Source: Nesterenkonia sandarakina (GTDB taxonomy: Bacteria; Actinomycetota; Actinomycetes; Actinomycetales; Micrococcaceae). Taken from it: a DNA stretch of 38,159 bases. Positions within the stretch are counted from its first letter, which is position 1, and every line of letters starts with the position of its first letter. The position numbers and the translations under genes are program-made. The notes under the pieces are model-generated. The model was not told the DNA's origin and made no database searches. It saw only the letters and a program-made list of their open reading frames with translations. The stretch spans positions 1 through 38,159 of the forward strand of contig NZ_PVTY01000002.1 in assembly GCF_003003175.1 (NCBI RefSeq), in the 5' to 3' direction. This document shows, one piece after another, positions 32,367 to 38,159 of the stretch.

Positions 32367-32753
32367 ATGGCTACCACTGATCTGACCACTGCAGACTTCC
32401 AGCAGACCCTTGAGGACAGCGACATCCTGCTCGTCGACTTCTGGGCCGACTGGTGCGGACCGTGCAAGCAGTTCGCGCCCGTGTACTCCCAGGTCTCCGA
32501 ACAGCACCCCGACGTCACCTTCGCCAAGGTCGACACCGAGGCCGAGCGCGAGCTCGCCGCCGCCGCGAACATCACCTCCATCCCCACCCTGATGGCGTTC
32601 CGCGAGAAGGTCCTGGTCTTCTCCCAGCCCGGCGCGCTGAACGCCGAGCAGCTCACCGAGGTCATCACCGCGGTCAAGGACCTCGACATGGCCGAGGTGC
32701 ACAAGCAGATCGCCGAGGACGCGGCCGAGCAGGACGCCAAGCCCCAGGGCTGA
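32367..32753 (+). CDS. trxA: Thioredoxin
   Basis: A 128-residue thioredoxin. The redox motif WCGPC has Cys30 and Cys33, and the cis-Pro is in SIPTLMAF. It reduces protein disulfides in the cytoplasm using electrons from thioredoxin reductase, which is not in this window. A charged C-terminal tail of about 20 residues (HKQIAEDAAEQDAKPQG) extends past the usual 105-residue fold. ATG 32367 is chosen over the in-frame ATG at 32304 because the fold begins there and a promoter sits immediately upstream. It converges on the AlkA-type glycosylase gene. Confidence 0.95.
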   Translation: MATTDLTTADFQQTLEDSDILLVDFWADWCGPCKQFAPVYSQVSEQHPDVTFAKVDTEAERELAAAANITSIPTLMAFREKVLVFSQPGALNAEQLTEVITAVKDLDMAEVHKQIAEDAAEQDAKPQG

Positions 32754-32784
32754 TCGTCCCACCGGCGCCGCAGTCCAGCCGCGG

Positions 32785-32802
32785 CGCAGCAGTTGCGCTG
32801 CG
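32785..32802. terminator. Weak hairpin between trxA and glycosylase genes
   Basis: CGCAGC/GCTGCG with a 6-base loop, inside a longer imperfect GC-rich inverted repeat running from about 32761 to 32814. It separates convergent genes; no T-run. Confidence 0.3.
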
Positions 32803-32825
32803 GTCCGGCGCGGTGACTCGACCGG

Positions 32826-33920
32826 TCAGCGTCCCCGGTGGTCCGCCGGCGTCAGCTTCGGACCATATTTCTGATCCTGGAATCCGGAGAGCTTCAGCAG
32901 CCGGATGATCCGCTGCCGGTGCGGCGCGTAGGGCGCGAGCAGGCGCAGCATGCCGGCGTCGTCGGTGCGCGCGCCGGTCATGGCGGCTCCGACGAAGTTG
33001 CTCAGGTGATAGTCCCCGACCGAGGGAAGGTCCGCCGCCCCGTGGGAGCGCTGCAGCGCCTCGGCCACCGTCCACTCCCCGACCCCGGGGATCGCGCGCA
33101 GCCGCAGCCCGAGCTCGGCCACCGACTCCGTCTCCGCCTGGGTCCGCGCGCCGAGCCGATGGATCGAGGTGGCGCGCTCGGCCACCCGCTGGATGGTCTT
33201 GGACAGCGCCGGCTGGACCCACAGCTGGTGCCACTCCCAGGACGGGATCCGGCGCAGCGCCGGACCGGTCAGCGGAAGCCGCATCCACGGCGGCGTGGGC
33301 AACAGGGCTGAAGCCGGCGCAGGCTCCCCGTGGCGGCGCAGCAGCCCTCGCCATCCGGTGCGCGCCTGATCGTGGGTGACCTTCTGCTCGAAGGTCGCCG
33401 TCACCAGCTGATCGAAGAGCCCCCCGGTGGCGGGCAGCCGGACGCCCGGATGACGCCGGCGGACCCTGACCAGCGCCGCGGAGAGCTGATCTCCGAGCGC
33501 ATCGAGCAGCAGCTCCGTCTCCTGCCAGCTGTCCTGGGCCCCGAGGATCTGCGCGCCGCGCCGCGCCGCGAGACCGGACACCAGCTCGGGGCTGATCCCG
33601 GGCCCCGCCGCGGCCACCCGCACGCGCACCGTGGACGCGGTGCGCTGATCAAACCGCAGCGTCGCCGCTCCGAGCGGCGCGCCGCTCGGGTCATAGATCC
33701 GGTGACACATCCACGCCCCCGCTCCGGGGGTCCCGCGCGGACCTCCGGTCATCGAGCCCGCCCCGGGGTCGAGCCGGATGCTCGGGTCTCCGGCGCCGCG
33801 CTGCAGCACCGAGAGCGTGCGGGGAAGATCGATCGGCCCGCCGAGGTCCACCAGCCCCTCGTCCTGGAACGCCGCCGGGGTCGCTGCCTGGCCCGCTGCC
33901 GTGGTCGGTCCGGTGGTCAT
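32826..33920 (-). CDS. AlkA-type DNA-3-methyladenine glycosylase (HhH-GPD)
   Basis: A 364-residue base-excision glycosylase of the helix-hairpin-helix GPD superfamily. The hairpin and loop are LRAIPGVGEWTVAEALQ, followed by the catalytic Asp in PSVGDYHLSNFVG; upstream TFEQKVTHDQARTGWRGLL matches the helix that contacts DNA in this group. It removes alkylated bases. No Ada-type regulator is fused to it or near it. ATG 33920 fits the protein N-terminus (MTTGPTTAAGQ); CAGAGT on the minus strand lies about six bases upstream, similar to the leaderless starts elsewhere. It is divergent from the CBS gene, 139 bp apart. Confidence 0.88.
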   Translation of the reverse strand: MTTGPTTAAGQAATPAAFQDEGLVDLGGPIDLPRTLSVLQRGAGDPSIRLDPGAGSMTGGPRGTPGAGAWMCHRIYDPSGAPLGAATLRFDQRTASTVRVRVAAAGPGISPELVSGLAARRGAQILGAQDSWQETELLLDALGDQLSAALVRVRRRHPGVRLPATGGLFDQLVTATFEQKVTHDQARTGWRGLLRRHGEPAPASALLPTPPWMRLPLTGPALRRIPSWEWHQLWVQPALSKTIQRVAERATSIHRLGARTQAETESVAELGLRLRAIPGVGEWTVAEALQRSHGAADLPSVGDYHLSNFVGAAMTGARTDDAGMLRLLAPYAPHRQRIIRLLKLSGFQDQKYGPKLTPADHRGR

Positions 33921-34022
33921 GGTTCCACTCTGGCACAGGGCAGGGACATCCACCGGCAGCAGACGATCGCGGACCGCGGCGGCCCAGATCAGCGCGGTGA
34001 CGTGTCGAAAGAAGACCGGACC

Positions 34023-34052
34023 TGACTGATCCGCCCGAGAGGTCGGTAGAGT
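34023..34052 (+). promoter_or_regulatory. CBS-CGS operon promoter
   Basis: TGACTG (34023-34028) and TAGAGT (34047-34052) with an 18-base spacer; the ATG at 34060 follows after seven bases (TTGGCCGC), leaderless type. Confidence 0.5.
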
Positions 34053-34059
34053 TGGCCGC

Positions 34060-35613
34060 ATGAAATATGCCCAGTCCGTCGTCGAGCTGATCGGCCGCAC
34101 CCCCCTGGTGAAGCTGAATCAGATCACCGAGGGCGTCTCCGCCACTGTCCTTGTGAAGCTCGAATACCTCAACCCCGGTGGATCCATCAAGGATCGCATC
34201 GCGCTGAAGATGATCGAAGAGGCCGAGTCCGCGGGTCTGCTCAAGCCCGGGGGAGTGGTGGTCGAGCCGACCTCCGGCAACACCGGCGTCGGCCTGGCCC
34301 TGGTGGCCCAGCAGAAGGGCTACCGCGCGGTCTTCGTCACGGTGCCCAAGGTGGCCCAGGAGAAGCGCGACGTGCTGCGCGCCTACGGCGCCGACGTCGT
34401 CGTGGGCCCTGCCGGGGTCCCTGCGGAGTCCCCGCTGTCCTACTACGGGATCTCTGACCAGCTGGCGGGGGAGATCAAGGGCGGCTACAAGCCGGATCAG
34501 TTCTCCAACCCGGCTGCGCCGAACTCCCACTACGAGACCACCGGCCCCGAGATCTGGGACGACACCGACGGCAAGGTCACTCACCTGGTGGTCGGCGCCG
34601 GCACCGGCGGCACCGTCACCGGCTCCGGGCGCTACCTCAAGGAAGTCTCCGCCGATCGCCCCGGCGGTCCGGTGCGCGTGGTCGTCGCCGACCCCGACGG
34701 GTCCATCTACTCCGGCGGCGAAGGCCGCCCCTACTTCGTCGAAGGCGTCGGCGAGGACATCTGGGTGAAGAACTACGACGCCTCGATCCCTGACGAGCAC
34801 CACGCCATCTCCGACGCCGAGTCCTTCGCCATGGCGCGCCGGCTCGCCACCGAAGAGGGTCTGCTGGTCGGTGGATCCTCCGGCACCGCGGTCGCCGCGG
34901 CGCTGAAGATCGCCAAGGACCTCGGTCCTGAGGACGTGGTGGTCGCGGTGCTTCCCGACTCCGGTCGCGGCTACCTGGGCAAGATCTTCAACGACCAGTG
35001 GATGATCGACCACGGCTTCGGCGCAGTGGTCTCGAACTCCACCGGCGTGGAGATCAGCGTGAAGAGCTCCGCCGAGCTCAGCGAGGCTGTGACCAGCGGA
35101 ATGATCGGAGCGGACCCGTCGGACGCCGCCGGGCCCGCGGCCGCGAAGAAGAGTCATCCGGGCCGGGACGCCGAGCAGATCACCGCCTCCGACGTGCTGC
35201 TGGCGAAGACCTCGCTGTTCTCCGACGCGATGCCCGAGGTGGTCTCGATCTCCCGGCAGACCACCCTGCGCGAAGCCGTCTCGGTGATGAACCGCTACGG
35301 CATCGACATCGTCCCGGTGATCGACCAGCCCGGCCGGGTCGCTCGGATCGGGGAGGTCTACGGCGTCGTCGACGTCGCGCACCTCTCCGAGGACCTGATC
35401 ATCGGCCACGCCACCCCCGATGAGCTGGTCACCGATCACCTGGACATCGACCTGCCGCTGGTCGGGATCACCGAGACCCTGCCGCAGATTCTGAAGAAGC
35501 TCAGAAGCAACCCCACCCTGCTGGTCGCCGAGAACGGCGACATCGTAGGAGTGCTCACCCGCAATGACCTGCTTGCGCACCTCTCCGGTGCCCAGGAGAA
35601 GGAGACCCGATGA
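34060..35613 (+). CDS. cbs: Cystathionine beta-synthase
   Basis: A 517-residue PLP enzyme. The catalytic domain resembles cysteine synthase: Lys44 in NPGGSIKDR holds PLP, TSGNTGVGLALVA binds the substrate carboxylate, and VVGAGTGGTVTGSGRYLK binds the phosphate. From about residue 375 two CBS modules follow (DAMPEVVSISRQTTLREAVSVM and DLPLVGITETLPQILKKL), so it is CBS rather than CysK. It condenses serine (or O-acetylserine) with homocysteine to cystathionine. The linker (about 340-375) is Ala/Ser-rich. Its TGA overlaps the ATG of the next gene (ATGA), coupling it with cystathionine gamma-synthase/lyase; together they form a transsulfuration operon. Confidence 0.94.
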   Translation: MKYAQSVVELIGRTPLVKLNQITEGVSATVLVKLEYLNPGGSIKDRIALKMIEEAESAGLLKPGGVVVEPTSGNTGVGLALVAQQKGYRAVFVTVPKVAQEKRDVLRAYGADVVVGPAGVPAESPLSYYGISDQLAGEIKGGYKPDQFSNPAAPNSHYETTGPEIWDDTDGKVTHLVVGAGTGGTVTGSGRYLKEVSADRPGGPVRVVVADPDGSIYSGGEGRPYFVEGVGEDIWVKNYDASIPDEHHAISDAESFAMARRLATEEGLLVGGSSGTAVAAALKIAKDLGPEDVVVAVLPDSGRGYLGKIFNDQWMIDHGFGAVVSNSTGVEISVKSSAELSEAVTSGMIGADPSDAAGPAAAKKSHPGRDAEQITASDVLLAKTSLFSDAMPEVVSISRQTTLREAVSVMNRYGIDIVPVIDQPGRVARIGEVYGVVDVAHLSEDLIIGHATPDELVTDHLDIDLPLVGITETLPQILKKLRSNPTLLVAENGDIVGVLTRNDLLAHLSGAQEKETR

Positions 35614-36767
35614 CCGAGAACCGCCACGGATTCGCCACCGACGCCATCCACGCCGGACAGGAGGTCGACGAGGTCTTCGGTGCAGTGGTGCCGCCGCTGC
35701 ACTTCTCCACCACCTATGCCCCCGACGGGATCGGGAACCTGCGCCGCGGCTACGACTACGGCCGCGCCGGCAACCCCACCCGCACCTCGCTGCAGACCCA
35801 GCTGGCGGCGCTGGAGGGCGGACGCCACGCCTTCAGCTTCGGCTCCGGCCTCGCCGCCGAGGACGCCATCATCCGCGCGGTGACCCGCCCCGGACAGCGG
35901 ATCGTGATGGGCAACGACGCCTACGGCGGCTCCTACCGGCTGATCAGCCGGATCCACGGAGACTGGGGGATCGCGAACACCCCGCTGGACCTCACCGATC
36001 TGGACCGGGTCGAAGCTGAGCTCTCGGCGCCGGAGGCCACGCTGCTCTGGGTCGAGACCCCCTCGAACCCGCTGATGGCCATCACCGACATCGCCGCGCT
36101 GGCGAAGATCGCCCACGCGAACAACGCGCTGCTGCTGGTGGACAACACCTTCGCCAGCCCCTACCTCCAGCAGCCGCTGGCGCTGGGCGCTGACATCGTG
36201 GTGCACTCCACCACCAAGTACATCGGCGGACACTCCGACGTCGTCGGCGGCGCCGTGATCACCTCCGACGACGAGCTGGCCGCCTCCATCGGCTTCCAGC
36301 AGTTCGCCGTGGGCGCGGTCTCCGGCCCGCTGGACGCCTACCTGACCACGCGCGGACTCAAGACCCTGGCAGTGCGCATGGACCGGCACTGCAGCAACGC
36401 CCAGGCCATCGCCGAGCACCTGGTGGACCACCCCGCCGTCGAGCGCGTGCTCTACCCGGGGCTGCCCGATCACCCCGGCCACGAGCTGGCCAAAGCGCAG
36501 ATGAGCGGCTTCGGCGGGATGGTCTCGATCCAGCTCGTCGGCGGAGAGGCCGCCGCACGCAAGGTCGCGGAGGGCACCCGGCTCTTCATCCTCGCGGAGT
36601 CCCTGGGCGGCATCGAGTCGCTGATGAACTACCCGCATGAGATGACCCACGCCTCGGTGCGCGGCACCGAGCTCGCCGTCCCGGAGAACCTGCTCCGGCT
36701 CTCGGTGGGCATCGAGGATGTGGCCGATCTGATCGCGGACCTCGACGCCGCCCTCGCCGGGCTCTAG
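35610..36767 (+). CDS. Cystathionine gamma-synthase/gamma-lyase family enzyme
   Basis: A 385-residue Cys/Met-metabolism PLP enzyme. Lys203 in HSTTKYIGGHSD carries PLP; YDYGRAGNPTR and SFGSGLAAEDAI bind the cofactor; VETPSNPLM and ESLGGIESLMNYPHEMTHAS complete the site. Sequence alone does not separate gamma-synthase (MetB) from gamma-lyase. Coupling to cystathionine beta-synthase favours reverse transsulfuration (lyase, giving cysteine), though actinobacterial enzymes of this group often do both. It is translationally coupled to the gene before it and followed four bases later by a MOSC gene. Confidence 0.93.
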   Translation: MTENRHGFATDAIHAGQEVDEVFGAVVPPLHFSTTYAPDGIGNLRRGYDYGRAGNPTRTSLQTQLAALEGGRHAFSFGSGLAAEDAIIRAVTRPGQRIVMGNDAYGGSYRLISRIHGDWGIANTPLDLTDLDRVEAELSAPEATLLWVETPSNPLMAITDIAALAKIAHANNALLLVDNTFASPYLQQPLALGADIVVHSTTKYIGGHSDVVGGAVITSDDELAASIGFQQFAVGAVSGPLDAYLTTRGLKTLAVRMDRHCSNAQAIAEHLVDHPAVERVLYPGLPDHPGHELAKAQMSGFGGMVSIQLVGGEAAARKVAEGTRLFILAESLGGIESLMNYPHEMTHASVRGTELAVPENLLRLSVGIEDVADLIADLDAALAGL

Positions 36768-36771
36768 CGCA

Positions 36772-37398
36772 GTGGTGGAAGCCTCGCCGACCTGCCTGGC
36801 CGGCGCCGCCGACCGGCTGGGACTCACCGGTTCGGTGGACGCCGTCTGCGTGGTGCACCAGCTGGTCCCCGACGAGGTCGGGCAGGTCGGGGTCAGCGGG
36901 ATCGACAAGCGCCCGGTCCAGGGCCCGGTCCGGGTGCGCACCCTGGGACTGCATGGGGACGTCCAGGCCGACCGCAAGCACCACGGCGGACCGGAGAAGG
37001 CCGTCTACGCCTACGCCGCCGAGGACGCGGGCTGGTGGTCCCAGGAGCTGGGCCGTGAGATCCCGGCCGGCAGCTTCGGGGAGAATCTGCGGATCTCCGG
37101 GATCGACCTCGACGGCGCCCACCCCGGGGAGCGCTGGCAGATCGGAGACCGGGTGGTGCTCGAGGCCACGGTCCCGCGCATCCCCTGCGCCACCTTCGGC
37201 CGGTGGCTGGATCAGCCCGGCTGGGTGAAGCGGTTCATCGCGGCGGGTCGGCCCGGCACCTACTTCAAGGTGATCACCCCCGGCACGGTGCAGGCCGGTG
37301 ACCGTGCCGCCGTGATCGCCGTCGCGGAGGCCCCCGGCGCCACGATCCGCGAGACGGCGCTGCGGCGCGGCCCGGCGCAGGCCCGGCCCGACGACTGA
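36772..37398 (+). CDS. MOSC-domain protein (YiiM-like)
   Basis: A 208-residue MOSC-domain protein. Conserved segments are GLHGDVQADRKHHGGPEKAVYAY, GSFGENLRISGIDL, the key Cys139 in RIPCATFGRW, and GTYFKVITPGTVQAGD. The Cys is where related proteins bind molybdenum cofactor sulfur; members include YiiM-type reductases of N-hydroxylated compounds. It starts with GTG 36772 only four bases after the previous stop, so it is read as part of the CBS-CGS operon. Exact substrate is unknown. Confidence 0.88.
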   Translation: MVEASPTCLAGAADRLGLTGSVDAVCVVHQLVPDEVGQVGVSGIDKRPVQGPVRVRTLGLHGDVQADRKHHGGPEKAVYAYAAEDAGWWSQELGREIPAGSFGENLRISGIDLDGAHPGERWQIGDRVVLEATVPRIPCATFGRWLDQPGWVKRFIAAGRPGTYFKVITPGTVQAGDRAAVIAVAEAPGATIRETALRRGPAQARPDD

Positions 37399-37465
37399 AG
37401 CCCCAGCTCAAGGGCGCGTATGGTGACGTTCGTCTCCAAAGGCGACAGTCACGGCTCGGCTGGGC

Positions 37466-37471
37466 TAGACT
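37466..37471 (+). promoter_or_regulatory. -10 box of the long leader
   Basis: TAGACT with GCGACA 18 bases upstream; predicted transcription start near 37478. Confidence 0.5.
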
Positions 37472-37655
37472 AAACAGGCATTCTCCGGATATTCCCGTTT
37501 TCTCTTGCTGACTCCGAGCGTGCCTCATCCACATGAGGCCGGACGCTCGTTGAGGGTTGTGTGTATCCACGGGTCGACTCCGGAGCCGACAAAGCGGCCG
37601 AGTCCCTGTGACTGATCCAGTCCCTTCCTAGAACCTCAAGCAACCTGCCCTGCCC

Positions 37656-37769
37656 ATGCAGAGGCTGTGTGCCATGCCTACCGGCATGCCCAGCGTCTTC
37701 GAGCAGCGGTGGTTGATTGCCCAAGGTCTTCTGCGACTGGATCTTCAGCGGGTTCACTCGATCGCATGA
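37656..37769 (+). CDS. Possible leader peptide (uORF)
   Basis: A 37-codon open frame ending 19 bases before the main ATG: it starts MQRLCAMPTGMPSVFEQRW and ends VHSIA. An internal ATG at 37674, with AGAGG nine bases upstream, would give 31 residues. Third positions are about 70% G/C, lower than the other genes, so coding is doubtful. If translated it would open the hairpins of the leader. It is unlike known families. Confidence 0.25.
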   Translation: MQRLCAMPTGMPSVFEQRWLIAQGLLRLDLQRVHSIA

Positions 37770-37788
37770 CATGTGACGAGGAGTCAAC

Positions 37789-38159
37789 ATGACGATCCAG
37801 GACCATAACTCCGCAGAGCCCACCCCGGCCGAGGCCGAGACCGCCGCTGCGGCGCAGACCGCAGCGACCACCGAGTCCGGCGCGACAGAGACGCCGGAGA
37901 CTGCCACCCCTTCTGAAGCAGCTCCCGCTGCTGACGCGGCGTCCGCCGAGGCCGCCCCGGCTCACACCGAGGCAGCCCCGGCCGTCGAGGCCGAGTCCAC
38001 CCCGGCCGTCGAGGCCGCCCCCGCCGCTGACGCCGCACCGGTCGTCGACCCCGCCCCGGCCGCTGAGGCACCTGTTGCTGCCGCCCCGGCCGCTGAGGCG
38101 CCTGTTGCTGCCGCCCCGGCCGCTGAGGCGCCTGTTGCTGCCGCCCCGGCCGCTGAGGC
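37789..38159 (+). CDS. N-terminus of an Ala/Pro/Glu-rich protein (partial), perhaps RNase E/G
   Basis: An open frame that runs off the window end; 123 codons are visible. The start has a clear GAGGAG ribosome binding site five bases before the ATG. The visible part is a disordered, acidic Ala/Pro/Glu extension with no recognisable domain, ending in perfect 10-residue repeats. Micrococcaceae RNase E/G, and less often Rho or IF-2, carry such N-terminal extensions, and a long structured leader would suit an autoregulated RNase E. That is a guess: the diagnostic domain lies beyond the window. Confidence 0.6.
   Translation, partial: MTIQDHNSAEPTPAEAETAAAAQTAATTESGATETPETATPSEAAPAADAASAEAAPAHTEAAPAVEAESTPAVEAAPAADAAPVVDPAPAAEAPVAAAPAAEAPVAAAPAAEAPVAAAPAAE
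38053..38159 (+). repeat. 30-bp tandem repeat inside coding sequence
   Basis: Three full 30-bp units (38053-38082, 38083-38112, 38113-38142) and 17 bases of a fourth, encoding the 10-residue unit APAAEAPVAA. The first unit differs from the others at one silent position (GCA for GCG). The array continues past the window end. Confidence 0.9.

Larger units (their letters stand above)
37399..37788 (+). ncRNA. Long structured 5' leader of the last gene, candidate cis-regulatory RNA
   Basis: No gene of usual size lies in these 390 bases. GCGACA (37442-37447) and TAGACT (37466-37471) form a promoter with an 18-base spacer, giving a leader of about 310 nt. Foldable elements: CGAGCGT/ACGCTCG (37515-37521, 37543-37549) around CCTCAT/ATGAGG (37523-37528, 37533-37538); CTCCGGAG with flanking GTCG/CGAC near 37573; TTGAGG 37550-37555 with CCTCAA 37634-37639; GATCCAGTC 37614-37622 with GACTGGATC 37735-37743; and CATGCC/GGCATG (37673-37678, 37683-37688). 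Some pairings exclude others, as in a switch. Function is inferred only. Confidence 0.5.

Noticed and set aside
34060-35613. Cysteine synthase (CysK)
   Set aside because: The catalytic core is similar but a C-terminal pair of CBS modules and coupling to cystathionine gamma-synthase/lyase identify cystathionine beta-synthase.
38053-38159. CRISPR array
   Set aside because: Repeats are directly adjacent without spacers and stay in one reading frame; they are coding tandem repeats.
1-38159. Insertion sequence, prophage or integrative element
   Set aside because: No transposase, integrase, phage gene, terminal repeat pair or tRNA-end duplication was seen; the tRNA-Tyr 3' end is not repeated in the window.

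Overview
The window is 38 kb of high-GC chromosomal DNA with dense, mostly G/C-ending codon use, no mobile element, no CRISPR array and no rRNA. The gene set points to an actinobacterium: an FprA-type ferredoxin reductase, a mycobacterial-type MenB, a DUF2332 protein, DesK-like two-component genes, and many genes whose start codon lies 6-9 nt after a TANNNT -10 box. It looks like Micrococcaceae (Nesterenkonia/Arthrobacter-like), but that is an inference from general resemblance, not a search.

Layout. 1-0.9 kb: sparse, with one small winged-helix regulator. 0.9-5 kb: double-hotdog thioesterase and menB (minus), then tenA and a DUF2332 gene (plus), around a shared control region with repeated operator-like elements. 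5-8.9 kb: methyltransferase, oligopeptidase B and a NarL-type response regulator (minus). 8.9-12 kb: the divergent sensor kinase and a fatty acid desaturase preceded by a palindrome. 12.2-16.5 kb: two paralogous PAP2 phosphatases flanking an AGCS amino acid symporter and an MBL hydrolase. 16.5-23.5 kb: menaquinone block menC-menD, an SRPBCC gene, menF, menG and a polyprenyl diphosphate synthase. 23.5-30.5 kb: HIT protein with a SUKH-like acidic protein, fprA, htpX, a Na/Pi symporter, yajQ and a MetE-like methyltransferase. 30.5-34 kb: a MocR-type regulator with a damaged PLP site, tRNA-Tyr, thioredoxin and an AlkA-type glycosylase. 34-37.4 kb: cystathionine beta-synthase, cystathionine gamma-synthase/lyase and a MOSC protein. 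37.4 kb to the end: a long structured leader and the start of an Ala/Pro/Glu-rich protein that runs off the window.

How the genes fit together. menF, menD, menC, menB, menG and the polyprenyl synthase cover much of menaquinone synthesis; menE, menA and a clear menI or menH are absent here. CBS, CGS and the MetE-like protein relate to sulfur amino acids. The kinase-regulator pair next to a desaturase resembles the Bacillus DesKR membrane-fluidity circuit. Convergent gene pairs are separated by strong hairpins, several of which should work in both directions.

The most unusual signals are: the long leader (with a possible small uORF) before the last gene; three related elements between menB and tenA; the Lys-to-Arg change in the MocR regulator; the palindrome before the desaturase; and the sharp split between leaderless-type and Shine-Dalgarno-type starts.
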